Shown here: positions 1-8,280 of the stretch, piece after piece
Numbering within the stretch: position 1 is the stretch's first letter
Layout: each line of letters opens with the position of its first letter
NCBI GenBank assembly: GCA_937875855.1
Contig: CALFHF010000011.1
Span: 1-35,406, forward strand
Origin: an uncultured Flavobacteriales bacterium
GTDB lineage: Bacteria; Bacteroidota; Bacteroidia; Flavobacteriales_D; JABDKJ01
DNA: 35,406 nt
Reading direction: 5' to 3'
Translations under genes and position numbers: made by a program
Notes under the pieces: generated by a model
What the model was told of the DNA's origin: nothing
Databases searched by the model: none
Seen by the model: only the letters and a program-made list of their open reading frames with translations

Positions 1-1
1 G

Positions 2-961
2 AGCATCTCTGGATATCATATAGCAGAAGCAGGAGCGAATCCTATTTCTCAATTAGCCTTCACACTTTCCAATGGATTCACTTATGTAGAATACTACCTG
101 AGTCGCGGAATGAGCATTGACGATTTCGCACCTAATTTGAGTTTCTTCTTCTCCAATGGAATAGATCCTGAATACGCTGTGATAGGCCGAGTGGCAAGAA
201 AAATCTGGGCTAAGGCAATGAAGGAGAAATACGGTGCTGATGATCGCAGTCAGAAATTGAAGTATCACATTCAAACCAGCGGACGCAGCCTGCATGCGCA
301 GGAGATCGCCTTCAACGATATACGCACTACGCTTCAGGCCTTATATGCCATCTACGACAATTGTAATTCACTTCACACGAATGCCTATGATGAGGCGATT
401 ACTACTCCTACGGAGGAGAGCGTCCGTAGAGCAATGGCCATTCAGTTGATCATCAATCACGAGTTAGGATTAGCGAAAAACGAGAATCCATTGCAAGGTT
501 CATTCATCATAGAAGAGCTCACTGAATTAGTGGAAGAAGCCGTGATGATAGAGTTCGACAGAATCACCGAAAGAGGAGGAGTTCTAGGTGCGATGGAGAC
601 CATGTATCAGCGAGGAAAGATCCAAGATGAGAGCATGTACTATGAGATGAAAAAGCACAGCGGTGAATTGCCTTTAATAGGAGTGAATACCTTCTTGAGT
701 GCTGAGGGTTCACCTACTGTGCTTCCAAGAGAAGTCATACGAGCAACTGAAGAAGAGAAGAAGGATCAGATAGATACGGTACATGCCTTAATTGAGCGGA
801 ACAAAGATTTGGCTCATGAAGAATTAAGGAAAGCGCAAGTTGCGGCCATCGAAGGAAAAAATGTCTTTGAAGCATTGATGAATGCATCCAAAGTATGTTC
901 TCTAGGTGAGATTACAGATGCGTTGTTCGAGGTTGGAGGTCAGTACAGGAGGAATATGTGA
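2..961 (+). CDS. icmF: Fused acyl-CoA mutase (IcmF/methylmalonyl-CoA mutase family), C-terminal part
   Basis: The reading frame is open from base 2 and runs 319 codons to a TGA, so only the 3' part of the gene is present. The product belongs to the adenosylcobalamin-dependent acyl-CoA mutases, which rearrange the carbon skeleton of branched acyl-CoAs (isobutyryl-/n-butyryl-CoA or methylmalonyl-/succinyl-CoA). The visible part is the end of the substrate-binding TIM barrel, with typical stretches such as [40 protein letters not shown] and [19 protein letters not shown]. The wording of these motifs fits the fused IcmF type (B12 domain, GTPase, then mutase; about 1100 residues) common in Bacteroidota better than classical MutB. 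That choice is inference, because the diagnostic N-terminal domains lie outside the window. No obvious terminator follows. Confidence 0.85.
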   Translation, partial: SISGYHIAEAGANPISQLAFTLSNGFTYVEYYLSRGMSIDDFAPNLSFFFSNGIDPEYAVIGRVARKIWAKAMKEKYGADDRSQKLKYHIQTSGRSLHAQEIAFNDIRTTLQALYAIYDNCNSLHTNAYDEAITTPTEESVRRAMAIQLIINHELGLAKNENPLQGSFIIEELTELVEEAVMIEFDRITERGGVLGAMETMYQRGKIQDESMYYEMKKHSGELPLIGVNTFLSAEGSPTVLPREVIRATEEEKKDQIDTVHALIERNKDLAHEELRKAQVAAIEGKNVFEALMNASKVCSLGEITDALFEVGGQYRRNM

Positions 962-1122
962 GGCCTTGTTTCTTATCAAGAATTCAAGCCCGTAAATGAC
1001 TGAATAAGAGATGCTACTCAAAGGAGAATAGTTTCTGCTAAATTCGTTACGTTTCATTCTGCCAAATCCTATTAGTTCCATTTCTTATTACATTGAGCCC
1101 TTAACCCCTTCAATGTCGCATC

Positions 1123-2613
1123 TTGAATAGTACTGAAGCTAAAAGGCCATCGCTCTTTTCCGCCATACTTCCTATTTTTATTTTAGTTGCGTTACTCGCT
1201 GCGAATGTTCATCTCTTCGGGGAAGATTCTAGCTATGGAAGTAATCAGATTGCCTTACTGCTCTCTGCAGCAGTTGCAGGAATTGTAGGTATACGCATCG
1301 GCAATAGCTGGGATGAAATCTATGATGGAATTGTAGAGAGTATCAGCTCGGCTATGGGAGCCATCATCATTCTTTTATTGATAGGAGCTTTAGCAGGAAC
1401 ATGGCTCATGAGCGGCATTGTTCCGGCTATGATTTATTATGGATTGAAGGTTTTGAGCCCTGAGATTTTCTTACTCGCCAGTTGTATCATTTGTTCAGTA
1501 GTGAGTGTTGCTACGGGAAGTTCTTGGAGTACAGTTGCTACAGTGGGAATAGCATTGCTAGGTATTGGAATCGCATTAGGAATTCCTGAAGGATGGATCG
1601 CAGGAAGTATCATTTCAGGAGCCTATTTCGGGGATAAGATGTCTCCTATGAGTGACACCACAAACCTTGCTCCAGCGGTAGCAGGAACAGATCTTTTCAC
1701 GCACATAAGACACATGGTATGGACAACGGTTCCTAGCATCACCATCTCATTGATTGTCTTCGCTATTGTCGGATTTCAAGGCAGCGGAGATTACAATCCA
1801 GCACGGGTAATTGAGTTGACCAATGCAATGGATGCCACCTTCAATATCACACCATTTTTATTCTTAGTTCCAGTTGGGGTCATTCTTTTAATCATTAAGA
1901 AAATGCCAGCGATTCCAGCATTGCTCATCGGCACTTTATTAGGTGGTTTGTTCGCACTTATCTATCAGCCAGAGGTCGTTGCGCAAATAGCTAGAGCAGC
2001 TAACAGTGGGGATGCACTGACTAACTATGCTCAGCAATCCTACATGGCTTTGATGGCTTCTATCATGCAAGAGACAAGCATTTCTATTCCTGCGGGAACA
2101 GTTTCTCCAGAGACCGAAGAAGCGCTAGCAAGTTTATTATCAGCCAAAGGAATGGCAGGCATGCTCAATACAATCTGGCTAATCATTTGCGCGCTCACCT
2201 TCGGTGGAGTGATGCACGCCTGTGGTCTCTTAAAACGCATCACCGATGCGCTTTTGTCCATGGTAAATTCTGCTGCTTCGCTGGTCGCAACCACAGCAGG
2301 AACGTGTATTTTCTTTAACCTTACAGCATCTGATCAATACCTCGCGATTGTTGTGCCTGGAAAGATGTATGCAGATGCGTTCAAGGATTATGACTTAGCT
2401 CCGGAGAACTTGAGCAGGACGCTGGAAGACAGCGGTACGGTTACCTCCGTGCTTATACCTTGGAACACCTGCGGAGTCGCGCAGAGCGGAGTCCTTGGCG
2501 TGGCTGTACTTGCCTATGCGCCATTCTGCATTTTCAACTGGATTAGTCCCTTGATGACCATTTTCTTTGCTTACATGGGATGGAAACAGACGCCCTTAAC
2601 TCAGAAGAAATAG
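1123..2613 (+). CDS. nhaC: Na+/H+ antiporter, NhaC family
   Basis: A 496-residue polytopic inner-membrane protein with about 11-12 hydrophobic segments. The stretch GSSWSTVATVGIALLGIG followed by GAYFGDKMSPMSDTTNLAP is the hallmark of the NhaC-type ion antiporters, and a second conserved block, SDQYLAIVVPGKMY, lies in the C-terminal half. It probably exchanges Na+ for H+ (or another organic ion pair; the family also holds malate/lactate antiporters). The frame has no ATG: the first usable codon is TTG at 1123, and an in-frame TAA lies at 1102. An ATG at 1113 is out of frame and stops after five codons. The 3' end overlaps the convergent DUF3667 gene by 13 bases. Confidence 0.85.
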   Translation: MNSTEAKRPSLFSAILPIFILVALLAANVHLFGEDSSYGSNQIALLLSAAVAGIVGIRIGNSWDEIYDGIVESISSAMGAIIILLLIGALAGTWLMSGIVPAMIYYGLKVLSPEIFLLASCIICSVVSVATGSSWSTVATVGIALLGIGIALGIPEGWIAGSIISGAYFGDKMSPMSDTTNLAPAVAGTDLFTHIRHMVWTTVPSITISLIVFAIVGFQGSGDYNPARVIELTNAMDATFNITPFLFLVPVGVILLIIKKMPAIPALLIGTLLGGLFALIYQPEVVAQIARAANSGDALTNYAQQSYMALMASIMQETSISIPAGTVSPETEEALASLLSAKGMAGMLNTIWLIICALTFGGVMHACGLLKRITDALLSMVNSAASLVATTAGTCIFFNLTASDQYLAIVVPGKMYADAFKDYDLAPENLSRTLEDSGTVTSVLIPWNTCGVAQSGVLGVAVLAYAPFCIFNWISPLMTIFFAYMGWKQTPLTQKK

Positions 2614-3713
2614 AAGCTGGCCGCGAAGGAGCAGAACAAGAAGAAGGGAGCGATAAAGCAGAGATATCCTAGTGCTATGAGCAAAGTCTTCAAGACCGTC
2701 TTTGGCCAGCCTTGTCCGTAATATCTACGCACTGCAAGAAGCAAATAAATCATACTGGGAATAAGCACAAAGGCAGCGAGCGGCATTCCTTCCCAGATTT
2801 GCTTGATCAAGATGAATAAAGTGAATAGCACCAGCACCCATGCATGGAAATAAAAGGAGAAGATGAGGTGACCGATGTACTTGAAATGCTGTCTTTTTCT
2901 GATGTAAATCAGCTTCAAAAGCAAGGCTAGAAAAGGCTGAATGATGAGGATGATCAAGGAGAGGTTTCCGATGAAATATTTGATCAAAGTACCCCTGTCT
3001 GAAGTGCTGACTTTAGCAATCTGAGTGAGCACTTTTTTCTCATTGGCGGTATTGTCTTTGGCAACAGTGTCCACTGCTAATTTTATGGAATTACCTTCCT
3101 CCACCATTCTAAGTATGGTCACTATCTTATTAATAAATCTTGACTTGGTTGAGACAGAGTCGTCCCCAGTGAACTTGAATATGCCATTGCTTTCTTGTTC
3201 CAATTCTTTTAAGTCAGCTTGAAAGCGGCCAAGGCGTATATCCGCTTCAATGCTTTGAGGAAGGAGGGTCAGGCTGTCCAAAGCCAAGCTCAAGCTATCT
3301 TTTACTTGCTCGACCTCTACATCTGATTTTGCTATTTCTTCTTTGATAAAACTGGATATCCTGCGTGGATCCTTCTCATCAGGATTGAAGGTCAGGCCCC
3401 AGATGAAGAAGAAGAGGAATGAACTGAAGATCAATATCCTGAACGGAGGTATATGGCGTATTCTCTTTCCTTGGAGGAATTCAAGCGGAACTTGACCTGG
3501 CTTGGTGAAGAGCGGAATGAGAGTAGTGAAGAATTTGGAGTCAAAACTGAAATAGTCACCCATAAAATCTTGAAAAAGAGACCATATAGTGATGTTCTTA
3601 TTTACATTGAGTTGCCCACAATCAGGGCAATATCGTTCATTACTCAATCGCTTTTCACAATTGAGACAATGCTCGATTCGGGGTTCTATCGATGTGTCTC
3701 CGTTCTCGTTCAT
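2601..3713 (-). CDS. DUF3667 membrane protein with N-terminal zinc ribbon
   Basis: A 370-residue protein of a family mostly found in Bacteroidota, with no known biochemical function. The N-terminus has a zinc-ribbon pattern (Cys16, Cys19, Cys29, Cys32). Next comes the conserved amphipathic region of the family (FQDFMGDYFSFDSKFFTTL, then KPGQVPLEFLQGKRIRHIPP). A hydrophobic segment lies near residues 90-110, a charged and partly helical soluble stretch at about 110-235, and three to four membrane helices towards the C-terminus. It starts with ATG at 3713. It converges on and overlaps nhaC at the 3' end and is divergent from the secreted hydrolase at 3777. I cannot assign a role from the context. 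Confidence 0.8.
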   Translation of the reverse strand: MNENGDTSIEPRIEHCLNCEKRLSNERYCPDCGQLNVNKNITIWSLFQDFMGDYFSFDSKFFTTLIPLFTKPGQVPLEFLQGKRIRHIPPFRILIFSSFLFFFIWGLTFNPDEKDPRRISSFIKEEIAKSDVEVEQVKDSLSLALDSLTLLPQSIEADIRLGRFQADLKELEQESNGIFKFTGDDSVSTKSRFINKIVTILRMVEEGNSIKLAVDTVAKDNTANEKKVLTQIAKVSTSDRGTLIKYFIGNLSLIILIIQPFLALLLKLIYIRKRQHFKYIGHLIFSFYFHAWVLVLFTLFILIKQIWEGMPLAAFVLIPSMIYLLLAVRRYYGQGWPKTVLKTLLIALGYLCFIAPFFLFCSFAASFYFF

Positions 3714-3776
3714 GGGAATGCTATGGTAAATCTATTCAGATCTTTGCTTTTATGAAATGATTCTTATTATCGTAAG

Positions 3777-4787
3777 ATGAGAAAAATGCTGATTTTAATT
3801 GCCTGTATGTCATCTATTTCGTTCGCAGCTCAGCAAACAGGAAGTTTTTCAATGAACATTTCCTTTAATCAGCCTGATTATTCTATGACCAATGAACTGG
3901 CTTTTTATGTGCCCACGGATTATGATTCATCAGTTTCCTATGCGCTCATCGTAGGATTTAGGGGAGGGCCTCATATAGGACCTGGACAATTAAGAGATCA
4001 GCTTCAGCCTCTTTCTGATAGTCTGAATGCCATCATCATGTGTCCTGAGAGTGTTTCACTTTGGCAGAATAGTCAAGAAGTGTTGGTCAAGCAGCTTTTC
4101 CAATATGCATTGGATACCACAGCGAATATGTACAATATTGACATGAACATGATTTATGTCACAGGACTTTCTTTCGGAGGAAGGCACGCGGTAATTGTAG
4201 GTATGGACACTGATGCAGGACCTATTTATCCTGGGCTTCGAGGGATTATTCCATTCGCTGCCGGTATAGATTCTCAGAACGTTCCTAACTATGATATGAA
4301 CCCCGGAACTCCCATCTGCACTTGCATTGGGCAAGAGGATAGCAATACATTTTATACGGTTTCATATACCTTGCATTTCAATGCAACAGGAAACGGGTGG
4401 ACTACGTTTTTCAATGAAATTCCTGGAGTGGGACATACCATGGCATTCCCCACTTTCATTGACGAAATGATGGAATGCATTGATTTCATAGAAGCTCAAT
4501 ATGCTACATCATTGATAGAAGAAAATGAATTTGAATTCACTCTTTCTCCGAATCCAGCGCATAATCAAGTGCGCATAACAGGCTATCCGTCTGCTGTTCC
4601 GCTTGAAATAGAGATACGTGATTTACGAGGGAAAACGCTGTATATGAAAACCTTCGAAGCGCATTCCAATGAGGTATCAATCGATTTAAGCAGCCTTACT
4701 AAAGGTCAGTATATCTTGTCTATAAAAAGCTGTCCTATCTGCTATGACATGCCAAGGCGAAGCATCAGAACCTTTATAATCGAGTAG
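3777..4787 (+). CDS. Secreted alpha/beta hydrolase (esterase-like) with T9SS sorting domain
   Basis: A 336-residue protein with a signal peptide (residues 1-18, cut near SFAAQ). The catalytic part has the alpha/beta-hydrolase nucleophile elbow GLSFGGRH (Ser132), a likely acid in IGQED (Asp188) and a likely histidine in GVGHTM (His220), so a full Ser-Asp-His triad is visible. It resembles the feruloyl-esterase/PHB-depolymerase-like esterases, but the substrate is unknown. Residues from about 255 form a type A T9SS sorting domain (LSPNPAHNQVRI, then LRGKTLYM, then LTKGQYILSI), so the enzyme should be exported through the outer membrane and released or attached to the surface. The last 11 or so residues after the usual KxxxK-type end are atypical. 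The 3' end overlaps the convergent MMPL gene by 14 bases. Confidence 0.75.
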   Translation: MRKMLILIACMSSISFAAQQTGSFSMNISFNQPDYSMTNELAFYVPTDYDSSVSYALIVGFRGGPHIGPGQLRDQLQPLSDSLNAIIMCPESVSLWQNSQEVLVKQLFQYALDTTANMYNIDMNMIYVTGLSFGGRHAVIVGMDTDAGPIYPGLRGIIPFAAGIDSQNVPNYDMNPGTPICTCIGQEDSNTFYTVSYTLHFNATGNGWTTFFNEIPGVGHTMAFPTFIDEMMECIDFIEAQYATSLIEENEFEFTLSPNPAHNQVRITGYPSAVPLEIEIRDLRGKTLYMKTFEAHSNEVSIDLSSLTKGQYILSIKSCPICYDMPRRSIRTFIIE

Positions 4788-7068
4788 TTTGGGACTTCTC
4801 TTCCTTTCCATAGAAGGCCCAGAAGAGAACGGGCAAAAGCAGCAAATCAACAATCACAGCGAAGAGCAATGTTAAGCTCAATAAAGCGCCTGTATAGAAA
4901 GTTCCTTTGAAGGTGCTCATGATTAAGGTAAGAAATCCTGCAATTAAAATAAGTGAAGTGATGATAATTGCTTTTCCTGTGCCTATAAAACTTCGTTTCA
5001 AGGCATACTGTCTTGATCTCCCTTTGGATAATTCAAGGCGTAATCTGCCTACAAAATGAATGGTATCATCTACAGCGATCCCGAAGGCAATAGTGAAGAT
5101 TATACTCGTGCTTACCTTTAGATTAATGCCTGTGTATCCCATTAATGCAGCAATCATCATGAGCGGAAGAAGATTAGGAATCAAGGCGATGATAATCATC
5201 TTCCAATCCTTATACATGACCCCCACAATTAGGGCGACAATAAGAAAGGCAATCAGGAGGCCATAGATCATTGTAGTACTCAGATATTCATTGTTCAAGT
5301 CAATAAGAGTAGCTGTACCAGTGAGATGAAAACTCATCGTTTCGTGCCCCATTTCTTGATCCCAAAATGCGGCCAGAGCGAGGTTCTTCTTTTCTATTTC
5401 TTGCTTGCCCCAGTCCCCTATTTTTCCTGCAAAACGGCACTCATTCAATTCAGGCGTCATGAACGAACTCAGCGCACTCATGCGTTTACCTCGCTCTAAG
5501 TCTTTGGTCAATTTCCTAATCTCACGATTGCTTTCAGGCAAGACGTAATACTCAGGATTTCCGTTATGGGAGGCCTTATTCAGACTCTTTACAAAGTTCA
5601 GGGGAGAGATAATGAAACCGGCTCCGTATTCCTCATGCAAGAATCCATCTAATTTATCCAACTTGCGAAGTACTTCTGGTTCAAAGATGCTTGAGCTGCT
5701 ATCCTTAAGGTCTACAGACAATTCGAAGGGACGCACACCAGCGTATTCCTTTTCGAAATAGTCAAATTCAATGCGGAATGGATTGTCTTTTCGCAGATCC
5801 TCAAGCAGAAAATTATTCACTTGAATAAGGCTAATTCCTATGATACAGACCACCCCTAAGAGCACGGATGCCCAGCCTATTCCTCTTCTATTTTTGATAA
5901 TCCAGAGGTAAAAAAGATGAAGACGATCAGACCAAAAGTCTTTACCACTGGCCCCGATGCGCAACTTCGGTGCGGGGGTCAGGGTCATGGTAGCGGGAAG
6001 TAATGTGAAGGCTAGAATGTAAGCGATGAGAACTCCTACAGCACTATATATCCCGAATTCCCTGATCGGTATGATGCTGGAACTCATGAGTGTCAAGAAG
6101 CCAACAGCGGTAGTAATCGATGTCAAGAAGGTGGCCAATCCTACTTCCTTCACTGATACTTTGATGGCGGCCATTTTCTCCTTTCCCTTCCTCAGTTCAT
6201 CGAAGTATTTTGAGAGAATGTGCACCACATCACTCATGCCCACAACAAAGAGAATCGTTGGGAGAATGGTCAAGAGAAGGTCTATTTCCTTGCCCGTGAT
6301 ACGCATCACTCCCAAGAGCCAAATGATTGACATAAAGACGACAATCAATGGAACTACCACGCCCCAAGCTGATCGAAATGCAATGAGGAGGAAGAGGACA
6401 ATAAGAAGGACCGAAGCGCTTACAAAGAGCAACAGTTCTTTCTGCATGCGAGCCACGAAATATCCTTGCCCTATAGATCTCCCAGATTTGTAAAGCGCAT
6501 CAAAATGAAAATGAGGCACTACGCGATTGACACTATTGGCCAGTTCATCACATTTCACCTTGCTGAGATACGGTGCATGATCAAGTATCATGGCAAGCGC
6601 CCTTCCATCAGCTGTGATAAACGTATTCACGAGGTCAGGGGAGTTGAAAATTCGCGCAGAATCTATAGCATAAAACTCAGGCTCTTCCCATCGCAGATAT
6701 GGGCGTTCGAAGAAAGCTCCAAAAAGAGGTTCCTTGATGGGGTCGCTCAAGTCAAGAAGACTCTGAACACTTTTTACATGCGGAAGTGTCTCCAGAGAAT
6801 CTTGGAATCTTCTGGCCTCCTTTAAAAAGACTTCATCGAAAATTCCTTTGTCATTCTCTAAGGAAAAAAGAACAAAGTCATTCTCTGTGCTGTATTTCTG
6901 TCTGTGTTGGAAAAAGAATTCAGTCTCAGGGTCACCCTCAGGAAAAAAACGTTCGAAGTCATAATCGAAGCCAATCTTACTGACTTGAAACGCCATGAAG
7001 GCTGTGATCAAGGTCAGGAAAAAGAGTACCCAGCGAGAGGTTTTTCTATACGTTCTATCTTGATCCAT
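4774..7068 (-). CDS. RND/MMPL-family transporter
   Basis: A 764-residue inner-membrane protein with the duplicated RND layout: TM1 at about 12-30; a periplasmic domain beginning with FERFFPEGDPE and ending near residue 210; a five-helix block at about 213-375; a second half starting with a TM near 395; a second periplasmic domain; and a final five-helix block at about 613-755. Conserved pieces include SDVVHILSKYFDELRKG and AFGIAVDDTIHFVGRLR in the equivalent helices of the two halves. Such transporters export lipids or hydrophobic compounds using the proton gradient. No membrane-fusion protein or TolC gene lies beside it, which fits the stand-alone MMPL/HpnN-like type. The substrate cannot be read from the sequence. 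Confidence 0.85.
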   Translation of the reverse strand: MDQDRTYRKTSRWVLFFLTLITAFMAFQVSKIGFDYDFERFFPEGDPETEFFFQHRQKYSTENDFVLFSLENDKGIFDEVFLKEARRFQDSLETLPHVKSVQSLLDLSDPIKEPLFGAFFERPYLRWEEPEFYAIDSARIFNSPDLVNTFITADGRALAMILDHAPYLSKVKCDELANSVNRVVPHFHFDALYKSGRSIGQGYFVARMQKELLLFVSASVLLIVLFLLIAFRSAWGVVVPLIVVFMSIIWLLGVMRITGKEIDLLLTILPTILFVVGMSDVVHILSKYFDELRKGKEKMAAIKVSVKEVGLATFLTSITTAVGFLTLMSSSIIPIREFGIYSAVGVLIAYILAFTLLPATMTLTPAPKLRIGASGKDFWSDRLHLFYLWIIKNRRGIGWASVLLGVVCIIGISLIQVNNFLLEDLRKDNPFRIEFDYFEKEYAGVRPFELSVDLKDSSSSIFEPEVLRKLDKLDGFLHEEYGAGFIISPLNFVKSLNKASHNGNPEYYVLPESNREIRKLTKDLERGKRMSALSSFMTPELNECRFAGKIGDWGKQEIEKKNLALAAFWDQEMGHETMSFHLTGTATLIDLNNEYLSTTMIYGLLIAFLIVALIVGVMYKDWKMIIIALIPNLLPLMMIAALMGYTGINLKVSTSIIFTIAFGIAVDDTIHFVGRLRLELSKGRSRQYALKRSFIGTGKAIIITSLILIAGFLTLIMSTFKGTFYTGALLSLTLLFAVIVDLLLLPVLFWAFYGKEEKSQTTRL

Positions 7069-7264
7069 AGTGTCTGGTGAACAAAGGACACTAAAATTGT
7101 CAATTACGCTTGTGCAAGGCTCCGTTTATTTGATGGCCTGAAAGTTTAGATAGGTCTAAATCCCATGGGCAGAGCAGGGTATGGGATTAATACCTAAGTT
7201 GGATTAATTTTTCACCTGACCTGAATCAACAGCACTATGGGGATAAAAGATAATTTATAACCAA

Positions 7265-7292
7265 TTGATAATCAAGCTATCACCTACATTTA
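7265..7292 (+). promoter_or_regulatory. Predicted Bacteroidota-type promoter of the OmpA-like gene
   Basis: TTG at 7265-7267, a 17-base spacer, then TACATTTA at 7285-7292 (seven of eight matches to TAnnTTTG). It would place the RNA start about 40 bases before the ATG at 7340. An imperfect hairpin with arms TCACCT (7280-7285) and AGGTGA (7301-7306) overlaps the -7 element, and a further TTTTCACCT copy lies at 7208-7216, so regulation at this site is possible. Confidence 0.4.
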
Positions 7293-7339
7293 TATAAGTG
7301 AGGTGAAAAGTAGAGGTGTGTCAATCCAATGGGAAGAAC

Positions 7340-7879
7340 ATGAATACACGAGCATGGTTAGTCTTATTGGTCTTCGTTATTTGGGGACAGATTTGCTGGA
7401 GATGGTATACCAGTGAGGTAAAAGGATTTTATTTAGATACTGCTCAAGTTGTCCTTGTCCAAGATAGAAAAGACAATAAGTTGAATGAAGAGAAAAAGAG
7501 CTCTACTGAGCAGGAAACTCTTAACACATATATCAGCTTCAATTCTCATGGAGCGGTACTTTTCTTTCCTTATAAATCATCTGATTCCTCCTTTGCACCT
7601 CAAGTCAAGAGCTACCTGAAAAGCCTAAGTAATAAGGCGATAATATCTAATGAAAAAGTAAAGTTAATAGGCCACACAGACGTAAAAGGATCTGTGAAGT
7701 ATAACTACGAACTAGGATTGAAAAGAGCGAAATCTGTCGCGAGTGAACTGATGGCCCAGGGCCTCAAGGAAGAACAGATTCTCATTTTTTCTAAAGGAGA
7801 AACGGAGCCGTTCATGAATAATGAAAGTTCGCACAGTGAAGAGAAGAATAGGAGAGTTGAAATAGAGCTAGGCTCCTGA
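7340..7879 (+). CDS. Membrane-anchored OmpA-like (peptidoglycan-binding) protein
   Basis: About 179 residues from the ATG at 7340; an upstream in-frame GTG at 7316 would add eight residues. The ATG is preferred because it leaves a normal spacing from the predicted promoter. A single N-terminal membrane helix (AWLVLLVFVIWGQICWRW) is followed by a short linker and an OmpA C-terminal-like domain over roughly the last 95 residues: LIGHTDVKGSVKYNYELGLK, then RAKSVASELMAQGL, ending NRRVEIEL. This fold binds the peptidoglycan peptide. The protein therefore probably sits in the inner membrane and reaches the cell wall. It is followed 18 bases later by a small membrane protein on the same strand, and the two are likely co-transcribed. 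Confidence 0.7.
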   Translation: MNTRAWLVLLVFVIWGQICWRWYTSEVKGFYLDTAQVVLVQDRKDNKLNEEKKSSTEQETLNTYISFNSHGAVLFFPYKSSDSSFAPQVKSYLKSLSNKAIISNEKVKLIGHTDVKGSVKYNYELGLKRAKSVASELMAQGLKEEQILIFSKGETEPFMNNESSHSEEKNRRVEIELGS

Positions 7880-7897
7880 AGAGCTGAACAAGAGCAG

Positions 7898-8209
7898 ATG
7901 ATTGAACACCTAACAACAACGTACGCTGGGGAAGATGCTAGCCTGGAGATTCTGATTATGCTCTCTGTTGCATTTTTTCTTGGCTTCATTTTCAGGTATT
8001 CTATAGGTCAGGTGCGCATGGCTAAAATGAACTCTGAGATCGATAAACTCAAACGTAGCGAGTATGATATGATCAGAATTAAAGAAGCCCTGAGTCATAA
8101 GCTTGCGTATTTCCAAGACCTTAAGAAAGAAGAAGTCGTTCTAAAAGAACCCAGCTTTGAAGAACGGGAAGAGCAATATGTCCTCGAGAGACTTCATGGC
8201 AATGGGTAA
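7898..8209 (+). CDS. Small single-pass membrane protein with coiled coil
   Basis: A 103-residue protein not assignable to a named family by eye. It has a short extracytoplasmic N-terminus, one membrane helix (about 17-35, IEILIMLSVAFFLGFIFRY-like) and a highly charged helical tail (about 40-100) rich in Lys, Glu and Arg, likely a coiled coil on the cytoplasmic side. It lies directly downstream of the OmpA-like gene and is probably in the same transcript. I infer that the two proteins work together across the inner membrane. The end faces the dnaK terminator. Confidence 0.6.
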   Translation: MIEHLTTTYAGEDASLEILIMLSVAFFLGFIFRYSIGQVRMAKMNSEIDKLKRSEYDMIRIKEALSHKLAYFQDLKKEEVVLKEPSFEEREEQYVLERLHGNG

Positions 8210-8211
8210 AG

Positions 8212-8246
8212 AAAAACCCCCGCTCCGAATAAAGGGAACAGGGGTT
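8212..8246 (-). terminator. Rho-independent terminator of dnaK
   Basis: Read on the minus strand, AACCCCTGTTCC (8246-8235), an 8-base loop and GGAGCGGGGGTT (8226-8215) form a 12-bp stem with two G-U pairs, followed by further Ts (TTTTT in total up to 8212). Read on the plus strand, the same two positions become C-A mismatches and no T run follows. The element is therefore directional and belongs to dnaK, not to the small membrane-protein gene that ends at 8209. Confidence 0.85.
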
Positions 8247-8280
8247 AATTAACTTTTGTCATTTGCCTTCAAGCAAATTA

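Noticed and set aside
3453-3755. 100-codon frame on the plus strand opposite the DUF3667 gene
   Set aside because: It covers the conserved zinc-ribbon and first-helix region of the DUF3667 gene on the other strand and shows no family features of its own.
6026-6493. Open frame of 155 codons on the plus strand inside the MMPL transporter gene
   Set aside because: It is antisense to a well-conserved coding region, its composition (Arg/Lys/Thr-rich) is that of a shadow frame, and no promoter or family match is seen. The same holds for the other frames opposite dnaK, recQ, cysN, cysD and wzc.
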